A stretch of 64,000 nucleotides of DNA from Gonocerus acuteangulatus (lineage: Eukaryota; Arthropoda; Insecta; Hemiptera; Coreidae). The stretch spans positions 147,814,171 to 147,878,170 of the forward strand of contig OX328123.1 in assembly GCA_946811695.1 (NCBI GenBank), in the 5' to 3' direction. Of the stretch, positions 1-10,267 are shown piece by piece. The translations under genes and the position numbers were made by a program. Each line of letters starts with the position of its first letter. Within the stretch, counting starts at the first letter, position 1. Below the pieces are notes generated by a model, which was not told the origin of the DNA, did no database searches, and saw only the letters and a program-made list of their open reading frames with translations.

Positions 1-210
<210 letters not shown>

Positions 211-221
211 CTTCTCAATTG

Positions 222-345
222 TGTATTATTTTTGTTAACATTTGTACGTCATGGTTTTGTATAATTGTTAGCTTTGTTAGTACATTGACTAATAGAGCAA
301 ATCGAGTTCAAATAAAGTTCAATAAAGAAATTAAAAAAAAAAAAA
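222..345 (+). repeat. Retroelement-like 3' tail, copy 2, with A-rich end
   Basis: Second copy of the 1-97 unit. It ends in two AATAAA-like signals and a run of about 13 A, as expected for a LINE or SINE 3' end. Confidence 0.5.
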
Positions 346-358
346 ATATATTTCAACA

Positions 359-431
<73 letters not shown>
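359..431. repeat. (TA)n microsatellite
   Basis: Long TA array directly abutting the head of the family-A repeat that starts ACTAGCTGACTACCCG. Confidence 0.97.
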
Positions 432-432
<1 letters not shown>

Positions 433-660
433 TAGCTGACTACCCGTACTTCACCACGGCCCATAAATAGTTTTTATATTGCGTTAAATAAGGTATGATC
501 AAAATTAACGCTACTATTTAATTTTGTACTGCTTATTATTGCACGGACTTTAAAGTTATCCAGAAAACACCATGTGGAGGTAACCGTGCTTGTTTCGGTT
601 GGGGAGTAAAAAAAGAAAAATACAATAACCACTTAAAAAGTTAGGTAAACAGAGACAAAT
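431..660 (+). repeat. Family-A dispersed repeat, head fragment
   Basis: Begins CTAGCTGACTACCCG right after (TA)n. The following stretch, with TCAAAATTAACGCTACT and a TTTTGTACTGCTTATTATTGCACGG-like block, matches 4,950-5,020 and 62,904-63,000. Layout resembles the LINE- or SINE-like arthropod repeats that open with AGCTGAC; exact class not known to me. Confidence 0.6.
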
Positions 661-925
661 ACATGTTGAAAAGAATAAAACTAACAACTTTGAAGTTTTA
701 AGCACTTATCTCTTCGCTTGAAATTACGACGGAATCTTTTTTGTAGAGAATTTAGTAACCCTTCGAATAGCCGCCTTCCACTTACTACGATTTCCCAACC
801 GTTTTCGAGATATTTTAGAAAATATACTGAGATCCGAAAACTTTGTATCACCATTAATACAATCTTTTTTTTTTTTTCAATATACTTCTTACCTCCAGAC
901 GATACCAAAGTTTAAATATCATAGA
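661..925 (+). repeat. Dispersed repeat unit (TTTAAGCACTTAT type)
   Basis: Shares an ordered series of blocks with 7,226-7,500 and 7,570-7,850: TTTAAGCACTTAT, CTTTTTTGTAGA..ATTTAGTA, TTCGAAT and CCGTTTTCGAGATATT. It is diverged and non-coding. It lies immediately upstream of the gag-like frame and could be part of that retroelement or an older insertion. Confidence 0.55.
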
Positions 926-927
926 CT

Positions 928-1753
928 AATGAAGCCATAGAAGAAGCGTTAACTAGCCTTGAAATTGAAATCGCCTGTGAAATGTTTAAAAGCTGGCCTT
1001 CATGATCCACGGTTAGCACATGTGCTAAGTCATAGAAGGCAGCTGTTTATCAATCCTCAAGGCATTGAAAAGCTACCTTCTTCAGTGGTTATAAAAGTAG
1101 CAGATAAACAGTGGAAGATATTCATTGATTTACAAAAACTCAGTTGTTTTATTTGCAAAGGGCATCATTTGGCTGCTGTATGTCCCGAAGCACGTCAACA
1201 TCCTACTGAAAATAAGGAAGTACACAATAATACTGTTTCATTCAAAACCTTCAAAAATGAATCCACTAACATCAACAGAGTCACCATGTTGCATCAAGAA
1301 CCAGATAAAATTATATCTACTTCCTGCAATAAAGAAGATAGCTCAACATGTTTTACAACTCCAATTTCTGTTGTAACTAACCAAACACCCAAACCCATCG
1401 AAAACAGCCGTCAAGATTTTCCTCATATAATAAAGCCGAAATCAGAAGAAAATGAAATAGTCATTGCGGGCTCACAGAAAGAACGTGGAAACATCCATGA
1501 ATTACTCAGCTCTGTAGAACATATGTTTAAAAGATTGGAAAATCTAGAAGAACTGGCATCGTTAACCTTTTCCAATTCCAACATTCCCGTTTCAGCTGAG
1601 CCTCTTCCTCTTCAAGATATAGCTGCTGATAGTTTTGAAGAAACTATGGTGACGGCAGAAAAAGAGGATAAGACAGTACTGACTCTTCGAAGAGAAGAAT
1701 CGCCCAAGGAACTGGAAAGTAACAAATTACCGAAACCTCGTACTCATAAATAG
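928..1753 (+). pseudogene. Broken gag-like ORF1 of a non-LTR retrotransposon
   Basis: Gag-like ORF1 proteins bind retrotransposon RNA. A frame from about 928 reads NEAIEEALTSLEIEI, then a frameshift near 990 passes into the frame ending at the TAG at 1,751-1,753. That frame has HDPRLAHVLSHRR, then a CCHC-type zinc knuckle (residues 63-75 of a reading begun at 959): Cys63-x2-Cys66-x3-His70-x4-Cys75, one residue shorter than the usual CX2CX4HX4C. The rest is Ser/Thr/Glu-rich and of low similarity to anything I know. The 959 start is TTG, not ATG, and a stop lies just upstream at 950, so this is a decayed 5'-truncated frame. No endonuclease or reverse transcriptase follows; a 3' tail comes directly after. 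The gag assignment is from motif pattern; the clade (Jockey/I-like) is inference. Confidence 0.75.
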
Positions 1754-2102
1754 TCGATAAAAATCACAGAACCTATAAAACGTAGAGGAAAAACAGAAAA
1801 CATTAAGAAGAAGTAGATAGTATACTTATTTGTTAATAGTTCTTTTTTTTTAGGTTTTTTTCCAAGAAAATTTCTTTTTCGTACCATGTTTGAATGTAAG
1901 CAAGCAGTAATTAGCACAGCTGTTAATTGTATATACTCCATCTAAACCAGATGTGTTAAATAATGTTGTGTATGTTTTGTTCAAACCTTTGATTTATTTA
2001 ATTTTATCTTTTCGTTTGTTCATACTAATATTTAAATTTGACTTATGTTTTTTTTTATTAAGAGCTCATCACCATACTTGCGAAGCTCTTAAATAAATAA
2101 AT
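1754..2102 (+). repeat. LINE-like 3' UTR with hairpin and (AAAT)n tail
   Basis: Directly follows the gag-like frame. It ends with AAGAGCT...AGCTCTT, able to form a 7-bp stem around 2,060-2,090, followed by AAATAAATAAAT. A short hairpin before an (AAAT)n tail is common at LINE 3' ends. The gag frame joined directly to the tail implies that ORF2 was lost by internal deletion or never present. Confidence 0.55.
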
Positions 2103-2109
2103 ATCATAG

Positions 2110-2300
2110 ATTAGATGAATGTCAAATACCTGGTACAAGTTTCAAGTGAACCAATCATCGTTTCTGAATACCCAAACAGAAAATTAGCTTGGAAAAGTAT
2201 TTCTATCAATTTTTCTCGTAAACGGTTTCAAAAATCGCTTTAAAAATGTTTTGATTCGCAAGCATATGGACTCGAAAATGTAAGCGGTTTTTTTCGCGCA
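2110..2300 (+). repeat. Repeat fragment related to 7,850-8,000
   Basis: Shares ATCCC/ATTCT..GTACCCAAAC-type blocks and TTTCTCGTAAACGGTT with the segment at 7,850-8,000. Non-coding. Confidence 0.4.
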
Positions 2301-2760
2301 AATTGCTCCAAAAGCCATGTTCCAGTGAACGGATTCATCTGGTTAATGAACTTGACATTTTAAATGAGAAGAAAGATTTTTGTACCAAATGTGATCAAAA
2401 TCGGACCATTTTTGAGCCGAAGAGGAACTTCTTAATAATTCAAACCCCCCTAAAAGTACTTAAACATTTCAATATAAAAAAAAAAAAACTTTCTTAGCGA
2501 GTGTTTACATTCTAAACATTTGTCCGTGCAAAATTTCAAATTTTTGTGTCAAGTGGTTCGGAATATTATTACCTCGGATGGACCATCACCAGGACGGAAA
2601 TTTTATGAGGGACAAAATCACAGTTTATTTCTAGTAATTCAAGGACTGCCATCATAGTGGAAATTAACCTCAATTAAAAATAATACTATGAAATAGATAA
2701 GCAACGCACGCTGCCTAGGCTTGTCTGCTCTAACCAACTAAAACTTTAATCCCCTCTAAA
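2300..2760 (+). repeat. Family-A 3' half, copy
   Basis: Contains CCATGTTCCAGTGAACGGAT, GGTTAATGAACTTGAC and ACCTCGGATGGACCATCACC blocks, repeated at 2,870-3,160. Short reading frames here are translations of the repeat, not genes. Confidence 0.7.
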
Positions 2761-2799
2761 AATACTTAAAAATTCCCAAACAGAAAATTAGTTAAGGAA

Positions 2800-3500
2800 C
2801 CTATATAACGAATACCTGCAAGCATATGGACTCGAAAATTCAAGCGTTCCGATTTTTTGGCGCAACTTTTGCTCCAACAGCCATGTTCCAGTAAACAGAT
2901 TCAGCTGGTTAATGAACTTGACCTTTCAAATGAGAAGAAAGATTTCTGTACCAAATGCCATCAAAATTGGACCATTTTTGAGCCGATGAGGAACTTCTTA
3001 ATAATTCATGCGCCCCTAAAAGTACTGAAATATTTGAATATCAAAAAAACCTTTTTAGCGAGTGTTTACATTCTAAACGAATTGTCCGTGCAAAATTTCA
3101 AATTGTTGTGTCAATTGGTTCGGGATTACCTCGGATGGACTATCACCAAGGCGTAATCTCTATGAGGGACAAAATCACAGTTTATTTCTAGTAATTCATG
3201 GTCTGCTATCATAGTTGAAATTAACCTCAATTAAAAACAATACTATGAAATAGATAGTGTACGGTAACAGCTGTTGTTTATCGTCCTAGCAACGCATGCT
3301 ACCTAGGCTTGCCTGCTCTAACCAACTAAAACTTTAATCCCCTCTAAAAGTACTTAAGAATTCGAATATCAAAAAATCCTTTCTCATCTACATGCTATAG
3401 AGAGTGTCCATACAAAATTTCAAATTTTTCTGTCGAGTGGTTTGGGCTGGGCGAAGATAGGTCAGTGAGTGAGTGGTATTTGACAAATATATACTAGATT
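2800..3500 (+). repeat. Family-A 3' half, copy with intact end
   Basis: Same blocks as 2,300-2,760 in the same order, continuing to a 3' end with GGTTTGGGCTGGGCGAAGAT, TGGTCAGTGAGTGAGTGG-like and GACAAATATATACTAGATT. Copies at 5,570-5,660 and 63,580-63,642 end alike. Confidence 0.75.
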
Positions 3501-3624
3501 AATATGTTAAATTTGATTATTCTAAGACTTATGTAATCTGTTATTATATTATTATAGTTTCCTTTTGCTCTCCAAATATTTATTTACAGTATTTTAATCA
3601 TTATTATAGCAATAAATAACTATT

Positions 3625-4949
3625 TGACCCGAGGTTAGTGCGAGTGTAACACAATAAATCTGTAAGTGACCCGAGGTTAGTACGAGTGTAATGGTGGTTG
3701 AGGGAAGAGTGACCCGTGGTTACTGGGAGTGGTACAAGTCTGCAGCTCATTTTTCTGCTAGAACACTATGGTCCCTGCACCAGGCAATACACAAAAAACA
3801 AGTCGAAAAAAACTTTAAGAATGTCAAATTTGCTTTAGACACCGAAGAAACGGAATTAGAACGACTCATTGGTTCACTAATTTTAGCGGGAATGTATAAA
3901 TGTGCCCCTCTAATTATATGGACCTGTGGGGATCTCACGGGCCGAAATGTAACCACTGATAACTAGTATACATGTGTTTCACTGGCCAACCCTTTATAGG
4001 GGGAAAAAATTGACTCTAGTTTGGAAACTCCGGGAAAATGAGTCATAGGTTCCCATAGAGTCCCTACCCAACAAAAACCGGGAAGTGTGATCCAGTTTAT
4101 TTGTGTTCACTAAATACCTCACTCTTACTTCGTATTTTACCAAGGAAAGAAAGGCTGTATTTTTTGCTATCCACACTTCACTCTGAACTGATATTAGATT
4201 CTGAAAATAAACACAAATCAGAGATTATTCTGGCCTATAATGCAACTAAGGGAGGGGTTGATTCAGATGACCAAATGTACAGTAATTATAACGTAGGCAG
4301 AACAACATGTAGGTGGCCAATGGCCCTATTTTTCCACTTCATATATGTCACTGGGATAAGTTCATATATTATTTTCAAACACAACAATGCATATGTACTT
4401 GAAAACAAATATAGAAGGAGGGACTACCTCAAATACCTTGGCTACAGTCTAACTTTAAGTCATATCATTAAAAGGTCTCTGAACGTCCATGTTAACAGAA
4501 GTTTATAAAAGAGGTTAAATATATATATGGAGGAAAAGGGGTATTAATAATTGATGCTGAAGAAACTGCTCAAGGCAATACAACAAATCCCATCAGGAGA
4601 GGGAAAAGGAAGCGATGTGTTCTCTGCCCCAGTTCAAACGTTCTAAGTCTATCAATTTGTGTAAAATGTGACAAATTTGCATAAATTAGAGTGGCAAACT
4701 TTAATTACCAATTTTTTCCCAAATTTGAGTGGTATTACTTATCAAGAAAAAACCATTTTTCTTCAATTTTAATTTTTGGAAATTTATTTTTTTTTTTAGA
4801 AAAATATATAATATTTACCGTGTAGACATTATAAGATTTTCATTTTTTATTGCATTCTTATAATTATTTGTTATTTTTCAAGTTACGGGTCAATATGACG
4901 CGAGGTTAGTGCGAGTGGTATAAAGTAAAGGTTAGCAACCAAGGGTTAA
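3625..4949 (+). mobile_element. piggyBac-like DNA transposon remnant
   Basis: The right end reads CAACCAAGGG followed by TTAA (946-949 of the fifth kilobase), the expected ...GGG/TTAA terminus of a piggyBac element. The left end shows three TGACCCGAGGTTAGTGCGAGT-like direct repeats at about 3,625, 3,667 and 3,710 with 42-43-bp spacing. A fourth, TGACGCGAGGTTAGTG, lies near the right end at 4,896 in the same orientation. No TTAACCC left terminus was found, so that side is probably lost. The sequence after TTAA matches family A (compare 484-520), so the element inserted into a family-A copy. Confidence 0.8.
3691..4684 (+). pseudogene. piggyBac-family transposase, decayed
   Basis: A cut-and-paste transposase acting at TTAA sites. 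Three blocks survive. First, 3,770-3,960 gives KNFKNVKFALDTEETELERL and IGSLILAGMYK, the N-terminal part of the DDE_Tnp_1_7 domain. Second, 4,101-4,508 gives NATKGGVDSDDQM, then a Tyr, then RTTCRWPMALFFHF, which contains the third catalytic Asp (GVD). Third, in a shifted frame, 4,590-4,684 gives a C-terminal cysteine-rich tail, RKRCVLCPSS...CVKCDKFA, ending at TAA. The middle of the domain with the first two catalytic Asp residues is missing between 3,967 and 4,100, and at least one frameshift lies near 4,508. It cannot make an active enzyme. Usual length is about 550-600 residues; the blocks cover roughly half. Family assignment is firm from motif order. Confidence 0.88.
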
Positions 4950-5651
4950 ATAATGTATATTCAAAATTAATACAACCTACTCTATAATTTTGTGTAGTTT
5001 ATTATTGCACGGTTCCCGTCATACTATTTGTTATTCGTCAATTGATAAGTAATCAAAGTATAATGTTTCTTGACAGTGGGGTGCTCCGGACCAGTATCAA
5101 CAAAGAGATAACTTAGAGATACCCCGTTATCTGTAGGTTACCAGCAATAGAAGTTTAACCCGTACCGGTAGAAGTTCGTTGTCAATAATAAATGGACGCT
5201 AAAATTTAAAAATTTATGTTTCCAATATGTCATTTGGAAAAACACATAGGTGAGGAGGCTATGCAAGGGTTCGGGATATTATTACCTCGGATGGACCAGC
5301 ACCAGGTATAGCGTAAACTCTATGAGTGAAAAAGTCTCAATCCATTTCTAGTAAATCAAGGTCTGCCATAACGGTTGAAATTAACCTCAATTAAAAATGA
5401 AGTACGGTAACAGCTGTTCTGTTATCGTCCTAGCAACCTAGGTGTGCATGCTCTAACCAACTAAAAGTTTAAACCTTTCTAAAAATACTTAAAAATTCGA
5501 ATATCAAAAAATCCTTTCTTAGCGAGCGTCTAAGTTCTATAGGGAGCGTCCATGCGAAATTTCAAATTTTTCGGTCCAGCGGTTTGGGCTGGGCGATGAT
5601 AGGTCAGTGAGCGAGTGAGTGCGTCACTGAGTGATATTTGACAAATATATA

Positions 5652-5660
<9 letters not shown>
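4950..5660 (+). repeat. Family-A dispersed repeat, long copy
   Basis: Shares most of its length with 62,904-63,642: TTATTATTGCACGG, CTTGACAGTGGGGTGCTCCGG, CCCGTTATCTGTAGGTTACC, TAATAAATGGACG and GGGTTCGGGATATTATTACC. It ends GGTTTGGGCTGGGCGATGAT then GACAAATATATAGTATATATA. The (TA)n array grows directly from its last bases. The 5' side is replaced by the piggyBac insertion. Confidence 0.75.

Positions 5661-5706
<46 letters not shown>
5647..5706. repeat. (TA)n microsatellite
   Basis: TA array continuous with the 3' end of the family-A copy, suggesting that the repeat tail seeded it. Confidence 0.97.
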
Positions 5707-5709
<3 letters not shown>

Positions 5710-6135
5710 AGGATTATAAAGATAACCCACTGCTAATAGCCTAGTGTTCTAAAATATAATATCAAAAAAGGAATCGCGGTCAAAAATGCTAACAGTAAAC
5801 ACACCCATACACTTTATATATATATGATGTAACACTTTATATTTACTTCAATAATCGTGGCATAAGAAATCGATTTCCGAAATAACCTCATTTTTACGAA
5901 GAGTGTTCGAGCCCAGCCGACTCGGGCTCCACGCTGTGCAGTAATGCACCATCAAATGGAGTTGGGTTTACTATATTCCTTCTAGCTGTGTATTTATACA
6001 CGTGTGTAAGCGGGTGCTGTGTAAGGGGGAGGAGGCAGTCCACGTGTATAGCTGACTTACATCAATCATACTGATATCGTCTTCTACCCTGCACATGAGG
6101 GGTTGATCCTATCTTGGAAGTCTAGAAACTTCTGA

Positions 6136-6136
<1 letters not shown>
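5707..6136. other. Intergenic, no gene seen
   Basis: Non-repetitive by eye. Contains a small GAGCCC...GGGCTC hairpin near 5,908-5,930. No reading frame of interest. Confidence 0.4.

Positions 6137-6180
<44 letters not shown>
6137..6180. repeat. (TA)n microsatellite
   Basis: TA array that abuts the Helentron-like terminal hairpin at 6,180. Confidence 0.96.
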
Positions 6181-6185
<5 letters not shown>

Positions 6186-6260
6186 CGACTCGCAGGAACT
6201 GCATCATCTTAGCGCGGTTCCATTCATATCCCTAGTGTCATTTTGTATACTTAGAATAGA
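6178..6260 (-). repeat. Helentron-like 3' terminus (inverted orientation)
   Basis: Reads AAAGTCCGACTCGCAGGAAC then TGCATCATCTTAGCGCGG. GCAG-GAA-CTGC is a short stem-loop about 12 bases from the end. The end of the elements at 13,899, 22,180 and 58,161, read on the minus strand, is AAAGTCCGTCACGCAGGAGC, nearly the same. Related ends occur at 6,767, 24,655, 32,553 and 63,830. Confidence 0.55.
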
Positions 6261-6725
6261 AACAGTTATTACTTTGTTTAGATCATTCTTAATGTAAACA
6301 CATATTCCAAAGAAAAGCAAGATTGTCGGCAAGGCACAAGAAACTATTCTAAGCGAAAATTACTCTTTCCGCCGTCCCAACTTTCTCTCTACGAAGACTC
6401 TACTACGAATTTGTTTCTAATTGACTTAACTTGATTTACTAACATATCCATTTTAGTGTTAAATGCAATTAGAAACACTAAACTACTCATTTTACTGTTA
6501 AATGCAATTAAACAAAGTAAAATTGTACAAGAAAATGGGAAAGTATTATTATGTTATTTTTTAATGTATTACGCCATATACAACCACAAAATATAATTAT
6601 ATTTCTACTATATTTGGCTTTATGACTTCCTACAGGTACAATATCTGGCATCTCTCCTAGGATGCATCTTGATTTATGAAGGGCAATAAAACCTACCTGA
6701 AGCCTGCCTAGTAGCTCGACCCGGG
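6261..6725. other. Intergenic, AT-rich
   Basis: No convincing gene. Contains two diverged TTAGTGTTAAATGCAATTA direct repeats near 6,455-6,510. Ends at the left breakpoint of the tandem duplication. Confidence 0.4.
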
Positions 6726-6756
6726 CAAATGTCTGACCCTACACAGAGTCTGAACA

Positions 6757-6850
6757 TTCTCTTTCTGCAGGAACTGCGTCATTTTAAGACGTATCCATTC
6801 TCATCCATATTGTCATTTCGAAAGTTTAAAATAGAACTAATCTTTTTTTG
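6757..6850 (-). repeat. Helentron-like terminal motif
   Basis: CTGCAGGAACTGCGTCATTTTAAG with GCAG-GAA-CTGC stem-loop, followed by CCATTCTCATCCATATTGTCATTTCG. The spacing of these blocks matches 6,190-6,250 (CCATTCATATCCCTAGTGTCATTTTG). Duplicated at 14,672-14,765. Confidence 0.45.
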
Positions 6851-7225
6851 TTTTTATTATTATTTCATGAAAACTGTTAACACCCACATGTTAGAAGCGG
6901 AAATTCCTCAATCTAAAGCAAGACTCTCAAAGTCAATTCAAAATACAAACACGCTTCTCAATTACTTGTCATGTTTTATTGAAAAAAAAAATGCAATCAA
7001 AATAACAATAAGATATTAAAAACTAAAGCAAACCGAGAAAAAAAAAACAAAAAAAAACAATTACAACAAAGGTAAACAGAGATAAAAAAAAATCTCTTTC
7101 TCTTGGCAAGCTATATTTCTAACAATGAATTGTTTTTCTTATTTTACTTAATCTGTTTTATTGTCAAATACATTATCCAACTATAAGCAATTAAAAAAAA
7201 AACAAAACAAGGAATAAAAACAGGC

Positions 7226-7850
7226 AAAAAGAACCGCTCGAATAAACGAAGTCATTTACTTCAAAGTTTAAGCACTTATTTATCCGATTGACATCGCTTA
7301 TTCAAAACTTTCTTTAGAACCTTTTTTGTAGACCATTTAGTAAGCTTTCGAATGGTAACCTTTCGCTTCCCAAGATTGTCAACGGTTTTCGAGATAATAA
7401 CGAAAGTGTAAAAGGTTACCAAAACTTTTCTTGTCTGTTAATAAAATATTTTATTCTAACCCTTCCTTTACTCCAAACGTAACCAAAATTTCAACATATT
7501 AGTGTTGATAAAATTCAAACATGCAGAAAATGTTTCAACTGAATCCCATAATTCTAAGTACCAAATCAAAGACAAAAAGAACAGTTCGAATAAGCGAAAT
7601 CAATTACTTTAAAGGTTTAAGCACTTATTTCTCCGATTGACATCGCCTAATCAAAACTTTCATTAGAACCTTTTTTGTAGAGCATTTAGTATGCTTTCTA
7701 ATGGTATTCTTCCGTTTCCCAAATTCTCAACCTTTTTCGAGATATTAAGGAAAGTATACAAAGTTAGCAAAACTTTTTATGTCTGTTAATAAAATATTTT
7801 ATTCTAACCCTTCCTAAACTCCAAACGTAACAAAAATTTAAACATATTAA
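7226..7850 (+). repeat. Two-unit direct repeat, period about 349 bp
   Basis: TTTAAGCACTTATTTATCCG at 7,267 recurs at 7,616. Each unit continues with ATTGACATCGC, TAGAACCTTTTTTGTAGA, TTTCGAGATA and TCTGTTAATAAAATATTTTA blocks. A third diverged unit lies at 697. The duplicated segment repeats this at 15,141-15,766. Confidence 0.8.
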
Positions 7851-8394
7851 TTTTAATGAAAGTAGAACATGCAAAAAATGTTTCAACTGAATCCCATGAT
7901 TCTAAGTACCCAAACCAAAAACGGCATTCAAAAACTATTTTTCCAATTTTCTCGAAAACGGTTAAAGCTATCGCCTTGAATATGGTTTCATTCGTTTTCC
8001 TAGCCCAAGAAGCCTATACAACGAGTACTAACATGAGTACTAGTATGAACAGATTGTGAGGGGTAACAAATATTTAACAGAAAAGCTGGACATTTAATAA
8101 TATTGGTTTAATTTTGCTCTTGCATGTACACAAATTGACCGTCATCGATGAAATTCGGTACATAATTTCTCTGTTTGAACCGAAAGATCAAGTTCGCAAA
8201 TTAAAAATTCCATATTGTGGAACAACACATTATTTTTAAGAGTTTTGTAGATATATTTAGTATTCATTGTTAATGTATATTCAGGTTTATTTTAAATAAC
8301 ACAGTTTGCAGACACTTAAGACTTATCATTGAAGTATGGATGTTCTCACACTTATCAATAATAACCTATAGGTTATCTTCGTCTTCCTCCATTC

Positions 8395-8545
8395 CCTAGA
8401 CATTATTTATTGAAGAAGACTACCAAACATCAGCCAAAACGGTCGAAATATACTTTTCGGTCGGCAATCTGACGTTTTCGCTTAGCCGAATCCCAATTTT
8501 TGCTTCTAATAACCTCGCCGGCTAACTCCAATTTTATAATTTCTT
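8395..8545 (+). repeat. Retroelement-like tail with GCCGAATCCCAA motif
   Basis: GAAGAAGACTACCAAACATC..AGCC..CGGTCGAAATATA, then CTTAGCCGAATCCCAATTTT and ACCTCGCCGGCTAACT. The same order of motifs occurs at 35,026-35,150 and inverted at 43,755-43,875. It is probably the 3' tail of a retroelement. Duplicated at 16,311-16,461. Confidence 0.55.
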
Positions 8546-8619
8546 CTTGACGTCATGTTTTTCATTGAACAGTTTTATTTACATCTTTTTCGCCATTAAA
8601 AAGTTAAATAAATGTATTT

Positions 8620-9130
8620 TCCTTGTTGTTCTGAACAATAAGTGAGTTACTTGAGCCGACCGTAATGACCGAAGGCTGAGCCCCCTGTCAGTCTAATGGA
8701 TCCGACCTGACAGATCCGCCATTTGACTGCCCTGTCAGGCAGCCCTTGAAGAACTCCTTGTGAAAATGTCCCCGAAAAGGAAAAGGGATATTTTTTTCCC
8801 CCTTTGCCTCTCTTGCAGATTAATCTTACAGCCCAGATGAAAAGGTAAAAGTGACGGCCGAGTCATTCCACTAAAAAGGCTTCTGCTACCTGGACCTCGG
8901 CTCGTTCGCTGCTTTTCCACCTTAATTTATCTTGCTTCGTGAAGGTTCAAAAAGTCAGTTATCCATACGAAACCATTGATACCATGTCTGCACTCACTCA
9001 TGAATGAGTTCATAATGTCCAGACCAATCTTACTGCATGAAAATACTTGACTACTGAAATAGGTTTACGAATTCAATAGGTATTCTGCACCTTCTTTTCC
9101 AACCAAATCTTCCCGCAAACGAGCTACCCT
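8620..9130. other. Higher-complexity island with CTGTCAG sites
   Basis: Not obviously repetitive outside the duplication. CTGTCAG at 8,685 and 8,732 and CTGACAG at 8,707, three copies in 54 bp. TGACAG is the Meis/Homothorax-type homeodomain core. Regulatory function is inference. Duplicated at about 16,536-17,045. Confidence 0.3.
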
Positions 9131-9183
9131 AAGTGTGCACACTACGTGTAGTGTACTCAGCTCGAGTGGTTGGTGCACGAGCA

Positions 9184-9196
9184 CCCCCCCCCCCCC
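9184..9196. repeat. Poly-C run
   Basis: Run of C that differs by one base between the two duplication units, giving the offset change from 7,915 to 7,916. Confidence 0.9.
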
Positions 9197-9368
9197 GGGG
9201 AGATGGGGCTGGAGGACTGGGGGTTGCTGGATGCGGGGGCAGTGTAATTAAAAACTTAAATGGAAACCTGAAACACAATCAGAGCCCTTTCCGCTTTTCT
9301 CCAACTCCTTTATTTCTAAACTGCCAGGGCTGTCAGAGGCTGTGTCACTCAGCTCTGACAGTGCCCAT

Positions 9369-9405
9369 CACCCCCCCCCCCTCTCACACACACACACACA
9401 CACTC
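9369..9405. repeat. Poly-C and (CA)n microsatellite
   Basis: C run followed by (CA)n. Same in unit 2 at about 17,285-17,321. Confidence 0.9.
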
Positions 9406-9787
9406 TCATTTCGCTTACCATCTTCTTGTCTAAATACAATCGCGTACATAAGCCCCTGCAATTCCTCTCCTCGACCCATTTCGTTTCCAATCCACCTTTT
9501 TTCGGTTTTGCACCTCCTTCTCTTCCTCAAACGATCTCTTGAGACAGAATGTTTAATAACCACTACTACTTGCAAGTTTTTAGTAGCAAAATTAGCTTAT
9601 CGAGTTCACTGACATCAATACCTTCATCTAGTCTGCAGATACCTCGAGCGGCAGGGTACTGTGATATTGCCACATATATTTAAGTACTAAGAGAGTAGTA
9701 TATCTTTAAAGATGTATACGTACAATATATACCCTTTTAACTTAATGATAAACCATCACCCTTCTATAAGTTCTAAGTTAATCTAAT

Positions 9788-10046
9788 ATATCGTCGATAC
9801 AAAAGCAAACTAACGAATATGAAAAAATGCATCTTTCATTGTCCATCTTTAATAATTTCTGCTGGACTTATGTACGGCAAATTCTTGAATCTGATTTCAC
9901 TCTATTAAAGGGAAAGTAATCCAATATCAAAAGGTCAAATCTGCAGAATATTTGACCGTCCAAAAAAAAAGTTATGAATGAATACTTTTCCACTCTGAAA
10001 AGTGGTGATTTTCATATTCGTTAGTTTGCTTTTGTATCGACGATAT
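9788..10046. mobile_element. MITE, 259 bp, long terminal inverted repeats (copy a)
   Basis: Starts ATATCGTCGATACAAAAGC and ends GCTTTTGTATCGACGATAT. The inverted ends extend roughly 40 bp, through CAAACTAACGAATATGAAAA. No coding capacity. A related MITE of the same length lies at 11,629-11,887. TA at both ends fits a Tc1/mariner-type target, which is inference. Confidence 0.88.
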
Positions 10047-10267
10047 GCCCATCCTAATATAATTCCAACGTGTTTTATGTACTTACTACCTCTCAGCAAG
10101 GGCCACTTTTTCAGTCTTCATATAATAACTTTACATGCCACAAAGCTGACCATAAAATGAATGCTGAAAATTTTAAAAATTGCTCCTAGTAGATATTTGG
10201 ACTAGAATATGTGTAATGCAAATCACATAATACTGTGTTTTATTTCTGTCTTCTTGAATAATTGTTT

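Noticed and set aside
2857..3156. 99-codon frame starting MAQLLLQQPC
   Set aside because: It is family-A repeat sequence; the related copy at 2,303 has indels and a different frame length.
9133..9612. 159-codon frame over poly-C and (CA)n
   Set aside because: Pro- and Thr-His-rich translation of simple repeats; frame changes with a one-base poly-C difference in unit 2.
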